A stretch of 58,806 bases of DNA from an uncultured Eubacteriales bacterium. GTDB taxonomy: Bacteria > Bacillota > Clostridia > Oscillospirales > Oscillospiraceae. The translations under genes were made by a program, and so were the position numbers. Positions 33,427-41,464 of the stretch are shown here, in pieces. Location of the stretch: the NCBI GenBank assembly GCA_900545515.1, contig UQZA01000015.1, positions 1-58,806 on the forward strand. The letters are read 5' to 3'. Each line of letters begins with the position of its first letter. Position 1 is the first letter of the stretch. A model generated the notes under the pieces. The model searched no databases and was not told the origin of the DNA. It saw only the letters and a list, made by a program, of their open reading frames with translations.

Positions 33427-34461
33427 CTATACGTACTGAATTTTCATACTGCCAAAGCTGACCTCCCCCTCCAGCCAGATGGTCGCCTGTGGAGTGGGGT
33501 CCGGCTGACCGGAGACGTCGATGCCGCCGCCTGTACGGTCCAGTCTGTTTTCAATCCGGTACCGGCTGGGTGCTTGGATCACCAGGTTGCCAAAGGCAGC
33601 GTCAAAACACAGCCGGCAGTTCGGGACAACCGATTGGCAGCCGGTGAGATCCAGCACCAAGCTGCCAAAGGCCATATCGATGTTGCCGCCCTGAAGCTCC
33701 TCCGTCTGGACCGTGATCCGGTCGGAGCAAAAGGCAAAGTCCCCCCGGATGTAACCGGAATTATTGACATAGGACCGCCGTGTTTTGTCCTCACTGTGGA
33801 AAGAAGCTCCATTTACCGTAACGTGAGGGCGTCTTTTTTTCCTGTGCTTGCGCCAGCTGACGCGGTCAAACACCATGGAAATGCCCCAGAGAATCAGCAG
33901 CAGCCCCAGAACCAGAGGCCAGGTGATGAGAGAGGGGATGACGCCCAAATTCACCAGCAGGAAGTACAGGCCCGCTGCACTGGCCCCAAGCCCGAAAGCC
34001 GAAAGGTGGGAAGTGCAGGAAGACAGGCCCAGGCACAGGAGGGCAGAGGGCCAGGCCACAGACCAGAGCCATACATCCAGTTCCAAGTAGATTGCGGCGA
34101 TGTAGGTAACGCCAGTGAGGATCAGAAACAGTGCAAACCAAATCCCGCTGTCTTGCAAGTTTAGATGGAAACCGCTTTCATCTGCATCCTGGATGACCTC
34201 CTCCACCACTTCGCCCACGTGGCTTTTCCGGGGCTCTTCCGCCGTCCGGGGGACGCCCAGCAGCTCGTCTGTGGAAATGCCAAATAGCTCTGCCAGACGG
34301 GGAACTGCGGTCACATCGGGGCAGGACAGGTCGTGCTCCCATTTACTCACCGCCTGGGCGGTCACGCCCATTTTTTCAGCCAGCTGATCCTGTGTCAGTC
34401 CCAGCCGCTTTCGGTGGTATAAAATTCGCTTGCCCAGGGTCAAGCTTGCCGTGTCTTCCAT
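33427..34461 (-). CDS. XRE regulator fused to membrane and LiaF-like domains
   Basis: A 344-residue hybrid. XRE helix-turn-helix at about 11-64 (GLTQDQLAEKMGVTAQAVSKWE), a short linker, about four hydrophobic segments (108-205), and a C-terminal beta-rich domain (about 225-344) with repeats like GYIRGDFAFCSDRI and GNIDMAFGSLVLDL, like the LiaF/DUF2154 C-terminal domain used in cell-envelope stress sensing. Such a protein could read membrane damage and bind DNA itself. An AGGAGG site precedes the start. The domain reading is mine; its ligand is unknown. Confidence 0.75.
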   Translation of the reverse strand: MEDTASLTLGKRILYHRKRLGLTQDQLAEKMGVTAQAVSKWEHDLSCPDVTAVPRLAELFGISTDELLGVPRTAEEPRKSHVGEVVEEVIQDADESGFHLNLQDSGIWFALFLILTGVTYIAAIYLELDVWLWSVAWPSALLCLGLSSCTSHLSAFGLGASAAGLYFLLVNLGVIPSLITWPLVLGLLLILWGISMVFDRVSWRKHRKKRRPHVTVNGASFHSEDKTRRSYVNNSGYIRGDFAFCSDRITVQTEELQGGNIDMAFGSLVLDLTGCQSVVPNCRLCFDAAFGNLVIQAPSRYRIENRLDRTGGGIDVSGQPDPTPQATIWLEGEVSFGSMKIQYV

Positions 34462-34654
34462 GTTGAAAACCTCCTGTTGGATTTGCCTGTACTATGCCAC
34501 AAAATCGGGGAAAAAGCTATCACCCATTTGTTGATTTCCAGTATTTTTCTCCCACAACGGCTGGTTGAGGGGGCTCCAACGGGCGGTTGTTTTTTTGAAT
34601 TACAGAACTTTTTGCGCCCCAGAACGCGAAAAAGCGTACCGAATGGATACGACT
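34462..34654. other. Intergenic between the XRE gene and mtaB
   Basis: About 190 bases without a gene. It holds an AGGAGG ribosome site near 34470 and an A/T-rich region on the - strand for the XRE gene promoter, but no clear -35/-10 pair was found. Confidence 0.3.
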
Positions 34655-35941
34655 TTAAAGCTGCCCCAGGAGTCCGTCCTTGTAGAGGCCGGTGATGGTG
34701 ACATTGCAAATTTGGTTGTGCAAACCGTTTCCCGGCGCGTAGACCTTGGTGTAGGTGGGGGTGTGACCGGTGTAGAGGCCCTCTCCGGCCGGTTCTTCCC
34801 AAAGCACTTCCTGTGTGGTTCCGATTTGCGCAGACAGATAGGCTTGCTCCAGCGCCCGGGCGACGGCAATGGCCCGGGCGCTGCGGGCCTCTTTTTCCGC
34901 CTTGGTTAGCTGCCCCGGCATCTTGTCCGCAGGGGTACCGGGACGGCGGGAGTAGGGGAAAATATGCATCGCCGCAAAGCCGCACTGCCGGCAAAAGGCC
35001 AGGGACTCCTCCAGTTCAGCCTCGGTCTCGCCGGGAAATCCCACGATCAGGTCTGTGGTGAGGGCGCAGCCCGGGAAGCTCTCCCGGAGGAGGGCCACAC
35101 TTTGCACATAACGGGCGGTGTCATACTTCCGGCGCATCCGGACAAGGACGGTGTCGCTGCCGGACTGGAGACTCAGGTGGAACTGGGGGCACAGGTTGGG
35201 GAAGCGGGATAAGCGCAGGCAAAAGTCCCGGGTGATGATCCTGGGCTCCAGGGAACCCAGGCGAATCCGCACATTTGGCACAGCGGTACACAATGCCTCG
35301 GCCAGCTCCGTCAGGGTTTGACCGTTCTTCAGATCCCATCCCCAGGATGCAATTTCAATGCCGGTGATCACAATTTCCCGGTAGCCTGTGGCCGCCAACG
35401 CCCGGGCTTGGGCGACGGCGGCGTCCAGAGGCTCTGAGCGGACAGGGCCGCGAGCATAAGGGATGATGCAGTACGAGCAAAAGTTGTTGCACCCATCCTG
35501 GACCTTCAGCATAGCGCGGGTACGGGTTTCCAGGCCCCCGGCGGGGAGAATTTCAAAGGCGCGCCGTTGAAGTGCCTGATCTATCTGCTCCAGGTGGGTT
35601 CGCTCTTTGGCGGCCAGGAGCATCATGTCCAGGAAGGCCTCCCGCCCGGCGCTGCCTGAGATCACGTCCACCTCCAGCTGCCGCACCGCCTGCGGCTGCA
35701 CCTGGGCATAGCAGCCGCATACGCCTACAATGGCCTGGGGATTTTGCCGGCGGCAGCGGCGAATGATTCCGCGATTTTTCTTGTCTGCCACGGCGGTGAC
35801 GGTGCAGGTATTGATTACATAACAGTCGCAGGGCTCGTCGAAGCTGCCTAGGGTATGGCCCATGGCCAGGAGCTTCTGCTCCATGGCTTGGGTTTCATAT
35901 TGGTTGACCTTGCAGCCCAAGGTATAGAATGCAAACTTCAT
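34655..35941 (-). CDS. mtaB: tRNA methylthiotransferase MtaB
   Basis: Radical SAM enzyme adding a methylthio group to t6A37 of ANN-decoding tRNAs. Order: UPF0004 domain (1-130) with three cluster cysteines including TLGCKVN and NTCTVT, radical SAM domain with CNNFCSYCIIP (the CxxxCxxC), and a C-terminal TRAM domain. At 428 residues it is normal. I start at 35941, with GGTGAT upstream; the open frame extends further without a ribosome site and would be foreign to the family. Confidence 0.92.
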   Translation of the reverse strand: MKFAFYTLGCKVNQYETQAMEQKLLAMGHTLGSFDEPCDCYVINTCTVTAVADKKNRGIIRRCRRQNPQAIVGVCGCYAQVQPQAVRQLEVDVISGSAGREAFLDMMLLAAKERTHLEQIDQALQRRAFEILPAGGLETRTRAMLKVQDGCNNFCSYCIIPYARGPVRSEPLDAAVAQARALAATGYREIVITGIEIASWGWDLKNGQTLTELAEALCTAVPNVRIRLGSLEPRIITRDFCLRLSRFPNLCPQFHLSLQSGSDTVLVRMRRKYDTARYVQSVALLRESFPGCALTTDLIVGFPGETEAELEESLAFCRQCGFAAMHIFPYSRRPGTPADKMPGQLTKAEKEARSARAIAVARALEQAYLSAQIGTTQEVLWEEPAGEGLYTGHTPTYTKVYAPGNGLHNQICNVTITGLYKDGLLGQL

Positions 35942-35997
35942 GTTAATATCACCAAAAATCTTCAAAATGTCCCAAAAACCTTCGCTTAAACTGCCAA

Positions 35998-36027
35998 TTG
36001 AAACAGGGCTGGCTCGTGCGATATAAT
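35998..36027 (+). promoter_or_regulatory. Promoter for the HPr-like gene
   Basis: TTGAAA at 35998-36003, 18-base spacer, perfect TATAAT at 36022-36027. Start near 36034, about 84 bases before the GTG. Confidence 0.75.
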
Positions 36028-36117
36028 ATACGGTAATCAGATGGGGAGGATATAGACTCCGCCTGCGAAACAGAATTTCCCGGCCCGCTGCCGGCATAGC
36101 TTTGGAGGTTACCATTT

Positions 36118-36366
36118 GTGTGTGAATTTGACATTAAGCTCTCCACGGTGGAGGAGGTCAAGACCTTTGTCCAGGTGGCGACGGTACAGCCCTTTGAGGT
36201 CTATGTTACGACTCCCCGCCAGAAAGTCAGTGCCAAATCCTTCATAGGGATGTTCAGCTTGGACTTCCGTCACTCGCTCCGGGTCATTGCGGACTGCACC
36301 CAGGAGGAGCTGGAACAATTCTTGCAAGGTGCTGCGGCATTTTTAGTGCCGGAAGCGTCATATTGA
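36118..36366 (+). CDS. HPr-like protein lacking the active histidine
   Basis: An 82-residue HPr-fold protein. The central SAKSFIGMFSLDF block matches the Ser46 region of HPr, where HPr kinase phosphorylates, but the His15 loop is replaced by KLSTVEEVKTFVQ, so it cannot pass phosphate in sugar uptake. This matches Crh-like or divergent Clostridia homologues that may act in carbon-catabolite control. The start is a GTG at 36118 with GGAGG 9 bases upstream. It has its own promoter and a long terminator. Confidence 0.75.
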   Translation: MCEFDIKLSTVEEVKTFVQVATVQPFEVYVTTPRQKVSAKSFIGMFSLDFRHSLRVIADCTQEELEQFLQGAAAFLVPEASY

Positions 36367-36370
36367 TTTT

Positions 36371-36418
36371 GACATATGGGGTTACCGCAAAGCTTGTTTT
36401 GGGGTAGCCCCATATGTC
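36371..36418. terminator. Bidirectional terminator
   Basis: GACATATGGGGTTACC and GGTAGCCCCATATGTC form a long stem (one central mismatch) between converging genes. It reaches the stop codon of the DUF2284 gene. Confidence 0.75.
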
Positions 36419-36974
36419 ACATTTCTGGGACAACCTTCTGGGGGCGGTAAAAAATCATACTGAACCAGGTGACGACATTGTCCCCATACTGGAAGGGAAC
36501 GCCACACTCCTGCGCAGTTTGGGTTAGGAGAATGCCATGGCTCTCGATGCAGGGGTGCATACGCTCCGGGTGGCGGCAGGGGCCGGTGGGATAGGCACAG
36601 GAGTCGCAGATGGCGCAGGCCTCGGTGGAGAGTGTGTAGATTTCTTGCCCTTCCGCCCGGACCATGGCCTCTACCTGACGGGTGACGGCCTCGTGCTCTT
36701 CTCGGGTGGCCAGGGTGGCAGAGATGTCGGAGATGTCGTCTACCTCCGTCACGGTGCAGATGAGGAGTACGTTGGGATAAGCCAGGCACTTGGACCGGCA
36801 GGATTCCACAGTACCCACGGCTGGAGGGCAGGCCCAGGTTTTCCCATACATTTGGCATTCGTGCTGGCAGATCCACCGGACCCGGTCCGTAAAGGTTAGC
36901 TCCCCCGTTTTCAGGAAGAAATATCCGTACAGAGGCAGCTCCGCCAGCTGCTGTTCCAGGTGCTCACAATTCAT
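36417..36974 (-). CDS. DUF2284 metal-binding protein
   Basis: A 185-residue protein, DUF2284 type: a cysteine-rich small protein thought to bind metal. Visible conserved Cys patterns are CQHECQMYGKTWACPPAVG, CRSKC, CAICDSCAYPTGPCRHP and MHPCIES. I start at 36974, preceded by GGAGG; the frame stays open far upstream but without a ribosome site and overlaps the phosphatase gene. It overlaps the phosphatase gene by 11 bases, so the two are coupled. Function is not known; a reducing or metal-sensing role is only a guess. Confidence 0.82.
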   Translation of the reverse strand: MNCEHLEQQLAELPLYGYFFLKTGELTFTDRVRWICQHECQMYGKTWACPPAVGTVESCRSKCLAYPNVLLICTVTEVDDISDISATLATREEHEAVTRQVEAMVRAEGQEIYTLSTEACAICDSCAYPTGPCRHPERMHPCIESHGILLTQTAQECGVPFQYGDNVVTWFSMIFYRPQKVVPEM

Positions 36975-37428
36975 GGCGGTCCTCCAAATACTGGAGAAAT
37001 GCGGCACAGCCTGCTTGAATCTGGTTGTACACACCGGAAAAGTCCCCAGTATACCAAGGATCGTCAATGTCCCCAGGACAGCTGGTAAAGTCCAGCAGCC
37101 TGTGACATTTGCCAGCCCGGTCCGGCCCAACCAACCGCAGCAGCCGAGGCAGATTGGCTTGCTCCATATACAGGATGTAATCGTACCGGTTATAATCGGC
37201 AGCACAAACCTGGACCGCAGTCTTCTCTTCACAGGAGATGCCATGAGCTGCTAAAACCCGCCTGGCCGGCGGATAAACCGGGTTTCCGACCTCCTCCCGG
37301 CTGACTGCAGCGGAGGCAACAAACAGCCGGTCCAGCAGACCCGCCTTCGCCGCCAGGTCTTTTAGGATAAATTCACCCATGGGGCTGCGGCAGATGTTGC
37401 CGTGGCAGATAAAAAGCACTTTTTTCAT
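36964..37428 (-). CDS. Low molecular weight protein tyrosine phosphatase
   Basis: A 154-residue enzyme with the CX5R loop CHGNICRS near the N-terminus (nucleophile Cys8, Arg14) and the late DPWYTGDF segment with the acid Asp. Members remove phosphate from tyrosine or, in some bacteria, from arginine, and often control exopolysaccharide kinases. A capsule locus is in this window but about 6 kb away, so a link is only possible. Just downstream the DUF2284 gene overlaps. No tyrosine kinase gene is near. Confidence 0.88.
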   Translation of the reverse strand: MKKVLFICHGNICRSPMGEFILKDLAAKAGLLDRLFVASAAVSREEVGNPVYPPARRVLAAHGISCEEKTAVQVCAADYNRYDYILYMEQANLPRLLRLVGPDRAGKCHRLLDFTSCPGDIDDPWYTGDFSGVYNQIQAGCAAFLQYLEDRHEL

Positions 37429-37565
37429 GTTTATACCCCTTTATAAGCCTTTTCTGACGTCAAAAAGTTCGGATTTTTCAATTTCGTTTTTTGGTAAAGT
37501 GGTTATAACCCTGCGCTTCTCCACGTAAATTTCCGGCAATTTTGCAGTTCATTTCCTGCTGGAAA

Positions 37566-37606
37566 GAGCTCTGATATGCCCCATTTATTGTAGCATATCA
37601 GAGCTC
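37566..37606. terminator. Terminator at the left end of the element remnant
   Basis: GAGCTCTGATATGC/GCATATCAGAGCTC, perfect 14-base stem around a 13-base loop. TTTCC follows on the - strand. It would stop transcripts coming from the relaxase gene before the phosphatase gene. Confidence 0.75.
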
Positions 37607-37666
37607 ACTTTTCCATAAGTCTGGAAAATATTATTTGTGGGATGGCTTAAATGGAGTAGGCGCCTT

Positions 37667-40216
37667 TCAGATATTTATCCAGTAACCTCCGCTTGGAGCT
37701 CCTGTGCGGCGGTATCTTTTTGCTGCACAAGGTATTTGCAAGTGGCGAAGCGGCAACCCGGCAGCATCATCAACCCTTTGCGCTTTGTTTTTCAGTGACA
37801 GGATCCATTGGGTGCCGCTGCGCTCGGAGTGTAGCTTCTTTCCCAGCTTCTGCTTGACCTGCCGCACCGTCCGGGCGGAGATGCCTAGCTCCGCAGCCGC
37901 CTTGTTCAGATGGCCGATCAGCAGGATGGCGCAGCCGGTGTGCTGGGCTACGTCTCCCAGCCTGCGGAAGATGGGCCGGACCTCGTTGGCCCGGTTCATG
38001 TCCACGTTGGCCCCCAGGAACGCCTGCACCGGGTCGATGATGAGCAGTCTGGTGCTGTTCTGTCGGATGGCCTTTTCCAGCCGCTCGTCGGAGAGGGTCA
38101 GCGGCTGGTCGCCGTCGTCGATGACCAGCACCCGGTCCAGGTCGGCCCCGGCCTCCTGAAGCCGGGGCTTTACCGTGTCGCCCAGCCCGTCCTCGGCGGT
38201 CTGGTAGATCACGTTGAAAGGCTCCGACGCTTCCATATCGGGCAGCGGCTTTCGGTTGGTGCAAGCCGCCGCCAGCTGCATGGCGAAGTAGGTCTTGCCC
38301 TCGCCGGGGTTGCCCTGGACGATGGTCAGCTTCCCAAAGGGGATGTAGGGAAACCACAGCCAGTCCACGGCGGTTTCCGCCATTTGGCTCATGCGGATCA
38401 TGGGGACCGGCGGTTCCGTTTTCGTCTCTTGCAGTGTGACCGTCTCTGCAATGAATTTCTGATTTGGAATTTCCTCTCTGTGCTGCAAGACCTCATTCCA
38501 GTCCTTCCGGGCCGGTAACAGCCGGATGACCGTCAGACTGTCCGGCAAACTTTCCGCCAGTCGCTTGCAGGCGTCGCAGCCCGCTGTGTCGCTGTCCAGG
38601 CAGAGGAATACCTGTTTGACGTCCGGGCGTTCCGAAAGAAACCGCTCCAGCGCTTTCCCGGACACGCCGCCCAGGGAGAGGTAGCTTCTGCTTTTCCAGT
38701 CCTTGGGGTACAGGCAGAGGAAGGACATCAGATCAATGGGCGCTTCAAAGACGAAAAGTTGATTGCCTTCGCCCTGGTGGCAGAAGCCGTAGGATTTATC
38801 CGAACCGGCCACATCCACCCAGTGCTGGATCTTCCGCAGCTGCATCAGATCCTCCCGCAGGGGCTTATACCCGGCGGACGCCTCGGCATACTCCTGCTGC
38901 AATTGGGCGTACTCCTTTTTCCATGCCTCCGGTTCTATGGGCTGATCGCCCAGCTTTTCCCGGAGGACGCGCCGGGCGGCGAAGAACAGCCGCAGGTCGC
39001 CGTCGTGGGCCTCCCGGAATTTCTCCCGCTTGTCCTTCCAGGGAATTTTGTTCATCTCCTGAAAGATGGGCTTGGTGCGCTCGTAATGCTCCGCCTGCCG
39101 CAGCAACTCTTGCAGCTCCTTCATCCGGGCGGATCGCGCTTTCTGGGCGGCGCTCAGCGTGTCAAACTCCGTGCTGACCGATGCCAGCCGTTTCTCCAAT
39201 TCCTCCACGGAGTACAGCTTGTTTTCCATCAGATAGTTGTAGATGCCATTGAATTCTTTGAGGTTGCCGGTCCGCGCCTTTTTGCTCCAGGCGCTGGCAT
39301 TGCGCCGGTTCAGATAAGCAATGAGGAAGTCGGCCAAATTCGTCTGAGGCGGCGTTTTCAGCTCGTCCTTCACCTCGGCAAGCCACGCCGACAGCGCCTT
39401 GATCTTTCGCTTCAGATCGGCTATCAGACGGTTGGTGGCTCTGATCCAGCGGTTCAGCTGACCCTTTTCCGTGGCAAGGCCCTTGGCCTCCATCTTGCGG
39501 ACGTTGGGCCCCTCGTGGACGGTGGGGATCAGGTCCAGGCCCTGCCGCACATAGGAGCGGTGGTCGATGCGGCAGTCCAGCCCCTTTTCCTCGAATTTCG
39601 CATTGACCAAATTGCACCATGCCTCCCGCCATGCCACCAGCGTCTCCGGCTCGTGCCAATCAGTGGTGTGGACAGCGTTGAAGACGTAATTGCCGTTTTC
39701 ATCCCGGACGCGGTCACCGTTCTCGTCCAGCACATATTCCCGGCGCTGCTTCGCGCCGAAGCTGCCGTCGGCGTTCAGGGGACGCATAGTGGTCATCACG
39801 TGGAAGTGGGGATTGGGGATGCCGCCCTCCTTGTCCGGCACATGAACGGCGAGGTCTGCGATCATGCCTTTGGCGACGAATTGCCGCTGCACAAACTCCC
39901 GGGCCAGGGCGATGTTTTTCTCCAGGGAAAATTCATTTTGCAGCGCCACGTCGAAGCTGTAGGACAGTTGGGCCTGGGGATGCTTTTCGGTCTGCTCCAC
40001 GGCGTTCCAGAGGGTGGCCCTGTCCAGAAATTTCTTCGGCGCGTTGGGCGGCAGGAAAATTTCCGAACAGATGACGCCGCCCTTTTTTGTGTAGTCGCTG
40101 ATCTCCCCGTAGTAATCGCTGTACAGCCGTTCTCCGGCCCGGTAGGCCGCAGCGGCAATGGCAGACTGCCCGGCGCTGCGCCTGACCTGATCGATGCTGA
40201 AATGGTACAGGGCCAT
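37667..40216 (-). CDS. Relaxase-toprim-ATPase fusion, apparently deletion-built
   Basis: An 849-residue protein. Residues 1-465 are a MobA/MobL relaxase with candidate catalytic Tyr25 (AAYRAGER) and the metal histidines in PHFHV (137, 139). From about 470 it continues as the toprim half of a DUF3991-type protein (GSDKSYGFCH, FEAPIDLMSFL, CLDSDTAG), then a RecA-like ATPase with Walker A GNPGEGKT (about 634) and IIDPVQAFLG. At LIGHLNKAA it jumps to AELGISARTVRQ, a C-terminal helix-turn-helix. In relatives these are separate proteins and the ATPase is longer. I start at 40216, with AGGAGG; the open frame extends upstream over the DUF3847 gene. Confidence 0.85.
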   Translation of the reverse strand: MALYHFSIDQVRRSAGQSAIAAAAYRAGERLYSDYYGEISDYTKKGGVICSEIFLPPNAPKKFLDRATLWNAVEQTEKHPQAQLSYSFDVALQNEFSLEKNIALAREFVQRQFVAKGMIADLAVHVPDKEGGIPNPHFHVMTTMRPLNADGSFGAKQRREYVLDENGDRVRDENGNYVFNAVHTTDWHEPETLVAWREAWCNLVNAKFEEKGLDCRIDHRSYVRQGLDLIPTVHEGPNVRKMEAKGLATEKGQLNRWIRATNRLIADLKRKIKALSAWLAEVKDELKTPPQTNLADFLIAYLNRRNASAWSKKARTGNLKEFNGIYNYLMENKLYSVEELEKRLASVSTEFDTLSAAQKARSARMKELQELLRQAEHYERTKPIFQEMNKIPWKDKREKFREAHDGDLRLFFAARRVLREKLGDQPIEPEAWKKEYAQLQQEYAEASAGYKPLREDLMQLRKIQHWVDVAGSDKSYGFCHQGEGNQLFVFEAPIDLMSFLCLYPKDWKSRSYLSLGGVSGKALERFLSERPDVKQVFLCLDSDTAGCDACKRLAESLPDSLTVIRLLPARKDWNEVLQHREEIPNQKFIAETVTLQETKTEPPVPMIRMSQMAETAVDWLWFPYIPFGKLTIVQGNPGEGKTYFAMQLAAACTNRKPLPDMEASEPFNVIYQTAEDGLGDTVKPRLQEAGADLDRVLVIDDGDQPLTLSDERLEKAIRQNSTRLLIIDPVQAFLGANVDMNRANEVRPIFRRLGDVAQHTGCAILLIGHLNKAAAELGISARTVRQVKQKLGKKLHSERSGTQWILSLKNKAQRVDDAAGLPLRHLQIPCAAKRYRRTGAPSGGYWINI

Positions 40217-40503
40217 CAGCTTTCCTCCTGGGCCTGCCGCACCAGCCGATGCACCTCCGGCAGGGCAAAGACCCGTTCCATCAGGCAGTAGAATTGCGTT
40301 TTGGGCAGCCGGTCCGCCTCCGGGGAGATGGACTGGATCGCGCCGCCCATATCGCAGAGATGGTGGGTGCGCTTGGCACGCTCGCCCTTTTGCAGGTAGC
40401 GGCCGCGATTTTCCAGCCGGGTATTCTGGTGCTCCAGCTGCTTGATCTTGGTTTCGGCCTCTTCGATCTGTTTTTGAAGAGAAGTCCGGTTTTCTTGTGA
40501 CAT
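40216..40503 (-). CDS. DUF3847 element protein
   Basis: A 95-residue helical protein that almost always precedes a MobA/MobL relaxase in Clostridia elements. A coiled N-terminal part (SLQKQIEEAETKIKQLEHQN) is followed by a conserved LCDMGGAIQSISPE region. The start at 40503 follows AAGGAGG. Its stop overlaps the start of the relaxase. A role in relaxase folding or nicking is plausible but unproven. Confidence 0.88.
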   Translation of the reverse strand: MSQENRTSLQKQIEEAETKIKQLEHQNTRLENRGRYLQKGERAKRTHHLCDMGGAIQSISPEADRLPKTQFYCLMERVFALPEVHRLVRQAQEES

Positions 40504-40642
40504 TTTCGATCCTCCTTGGTTGGGTGATAGGCGCAAAGCGCCGCAAGAGGGAACCTCTTGACCGGAACGCAGTTCCGCAGATTTTCATTCCGGTCCTGCC
40601 GGACGCACGATACAGGGCCTGACCCTGTATAGAAGTGCGCCC
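40504..40642. other. Gap between the DUF3847 and RepA-like genes
   Basis: About 140 bases with no gene; an imperfect inverted repeat AGGGCCTGACCCTGTAT may be part of the transfer origin, which usually lies near the relaxase operon, but I cannot identify a nick site. Confidence 0.3.
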
Positions 40643-40996
40643 TTAGATTCCTAAGGGATTTTCCGCGTCCCCGCCCGGCTCCACCGGAACCAGCGGATAC
40701 GTCCTCGTGATCGCTCCAACAGCTTTCCTCCGGCGTATCACAAGTCCGGCGCGCTCCAGCTCCTGCAAGGCCCGTTTGACGCTGGACTCGCTCTTGTGAA
40801 GCGTCCTTGCCAGTTCGGCAACGGGCGTCTGCACAAAATAGTGCCCGTCCCCGTCAGGCGCTCCGCGATTCAGCATCTCGTTGTAGAGCAGTGTGTACGT
40901 CCATTTCGCCGTGAAGCCGATTTCGTAGTCCATCAGAAATCTGGGAAACACCATCCAGTCGGCAATCACGCGTTCTTTCGTCATAAAATCAACCAT
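40643..40996 (-). CDS. RepA-like replication initiator protein, short
   Basis: A 117-residue protein like the N-terminal helical domain of plasmid RepA initiators: FMTKERVIADWMVFPRFL, FTAKWTYTLLYNEMLNR and a helix-turn-helix-like SESSVKRALQELERAG. It is much shorter than a full RepA, so it may be a truncated or reduced form used within the element. I start at 40996, 8 bases after AGGAGGAG; longer open frame extends without support. It overlaps the small gene upstream by 8 bases. Confidence 0.7.
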   Translation of the reverse strand: MVDFMTKERVIADWMVFPRFLMDYEIGFTAKWTYTLLYNEMLNRGAPDGDGHYFVQTPVAELARTLHKSESSVKRALQELERAGLVIRRRKAVGAITRTYPLVPVEPGGDAENPLGI

Positions 40997-41174
40997 GTTC
41001 GTCTCCTCCTTTGGCTCGTTTGGATAAATAATGTGGGCAGTCGATGACCAGGGCCCGGAAGCTCTGCTTGCACGAATGCGCGCATCTCCGGCACAGGGCG
41101 CTGTAGCTGACGCGGCCCCGGTCATTCAGGAAGAAGGACAGCTCCTGCTTCCGTTTTTTGTTCATTCTTGGCAT
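40989..41174 (-). CDS. Small Cys-rich element protein
   Basis: A 61-residue basic protein with four Cys (CRRCAHSCKQSF and DCPHY) and a lysine-rich start, of a type I have seen beside the RepA-like and relaxase genes in Clostridia elements. Possibly a zinc-binding nucleic-acid partner. An AGGGAGA site precedes the ATG at 41174; a second ATG three codons on is also possible. Confidence 0.65.
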   Translation of the reverse strand: MPRMNKKRKQELSFFLNDRGRVSYSALCRRCAHSCKQSFRALVIDCPHYLSKRAKGGDEHG

Positions 41175-41464
41175 TCAGGTCTCCCTTCGTTTTTTGCTGC
41201 ATCTCGGGGCGTTTTTGGCCGGAAACGCCGCCTCTGTGCGCCTTTTGTAAGGCGGGGAATGGTGCGGCAGGGGTAGCTGGTCTCCGCCGCGTTCTGTCGT
41301 GTTTCGGGGTGTTTTCTTTCCTCGAGGAAGTGTCTATATCATAGCGCGTTTTTGGCCTCTTTCCCGTATATCCAAGAGGTCGGAAATCGGGCGGAAAATT
41401 AAAAAATTCCACGCTTTTGGATTTCTATGATATAATGGAAAAAGCTGGCCAAGGAGTGACGATT

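Noticed and set aside
38759..40291. Open frame of about 510 codons opposite the relaxase
   Set aside because: Mirror of the relaxase gene with no known domain.
40217..40588. N-terminal extension of the relaxase frame
   Set aside because: It is the DUF3847 gene read in another frame; the relaxase has its own AGGAGG and ATG at 40216.
41122..41412. - strand open frame of about 96 codons before the small element protein
   Set aside because: Overlaps the small Cys-rich gene and the divergent promoter area, and has no ribosome site.
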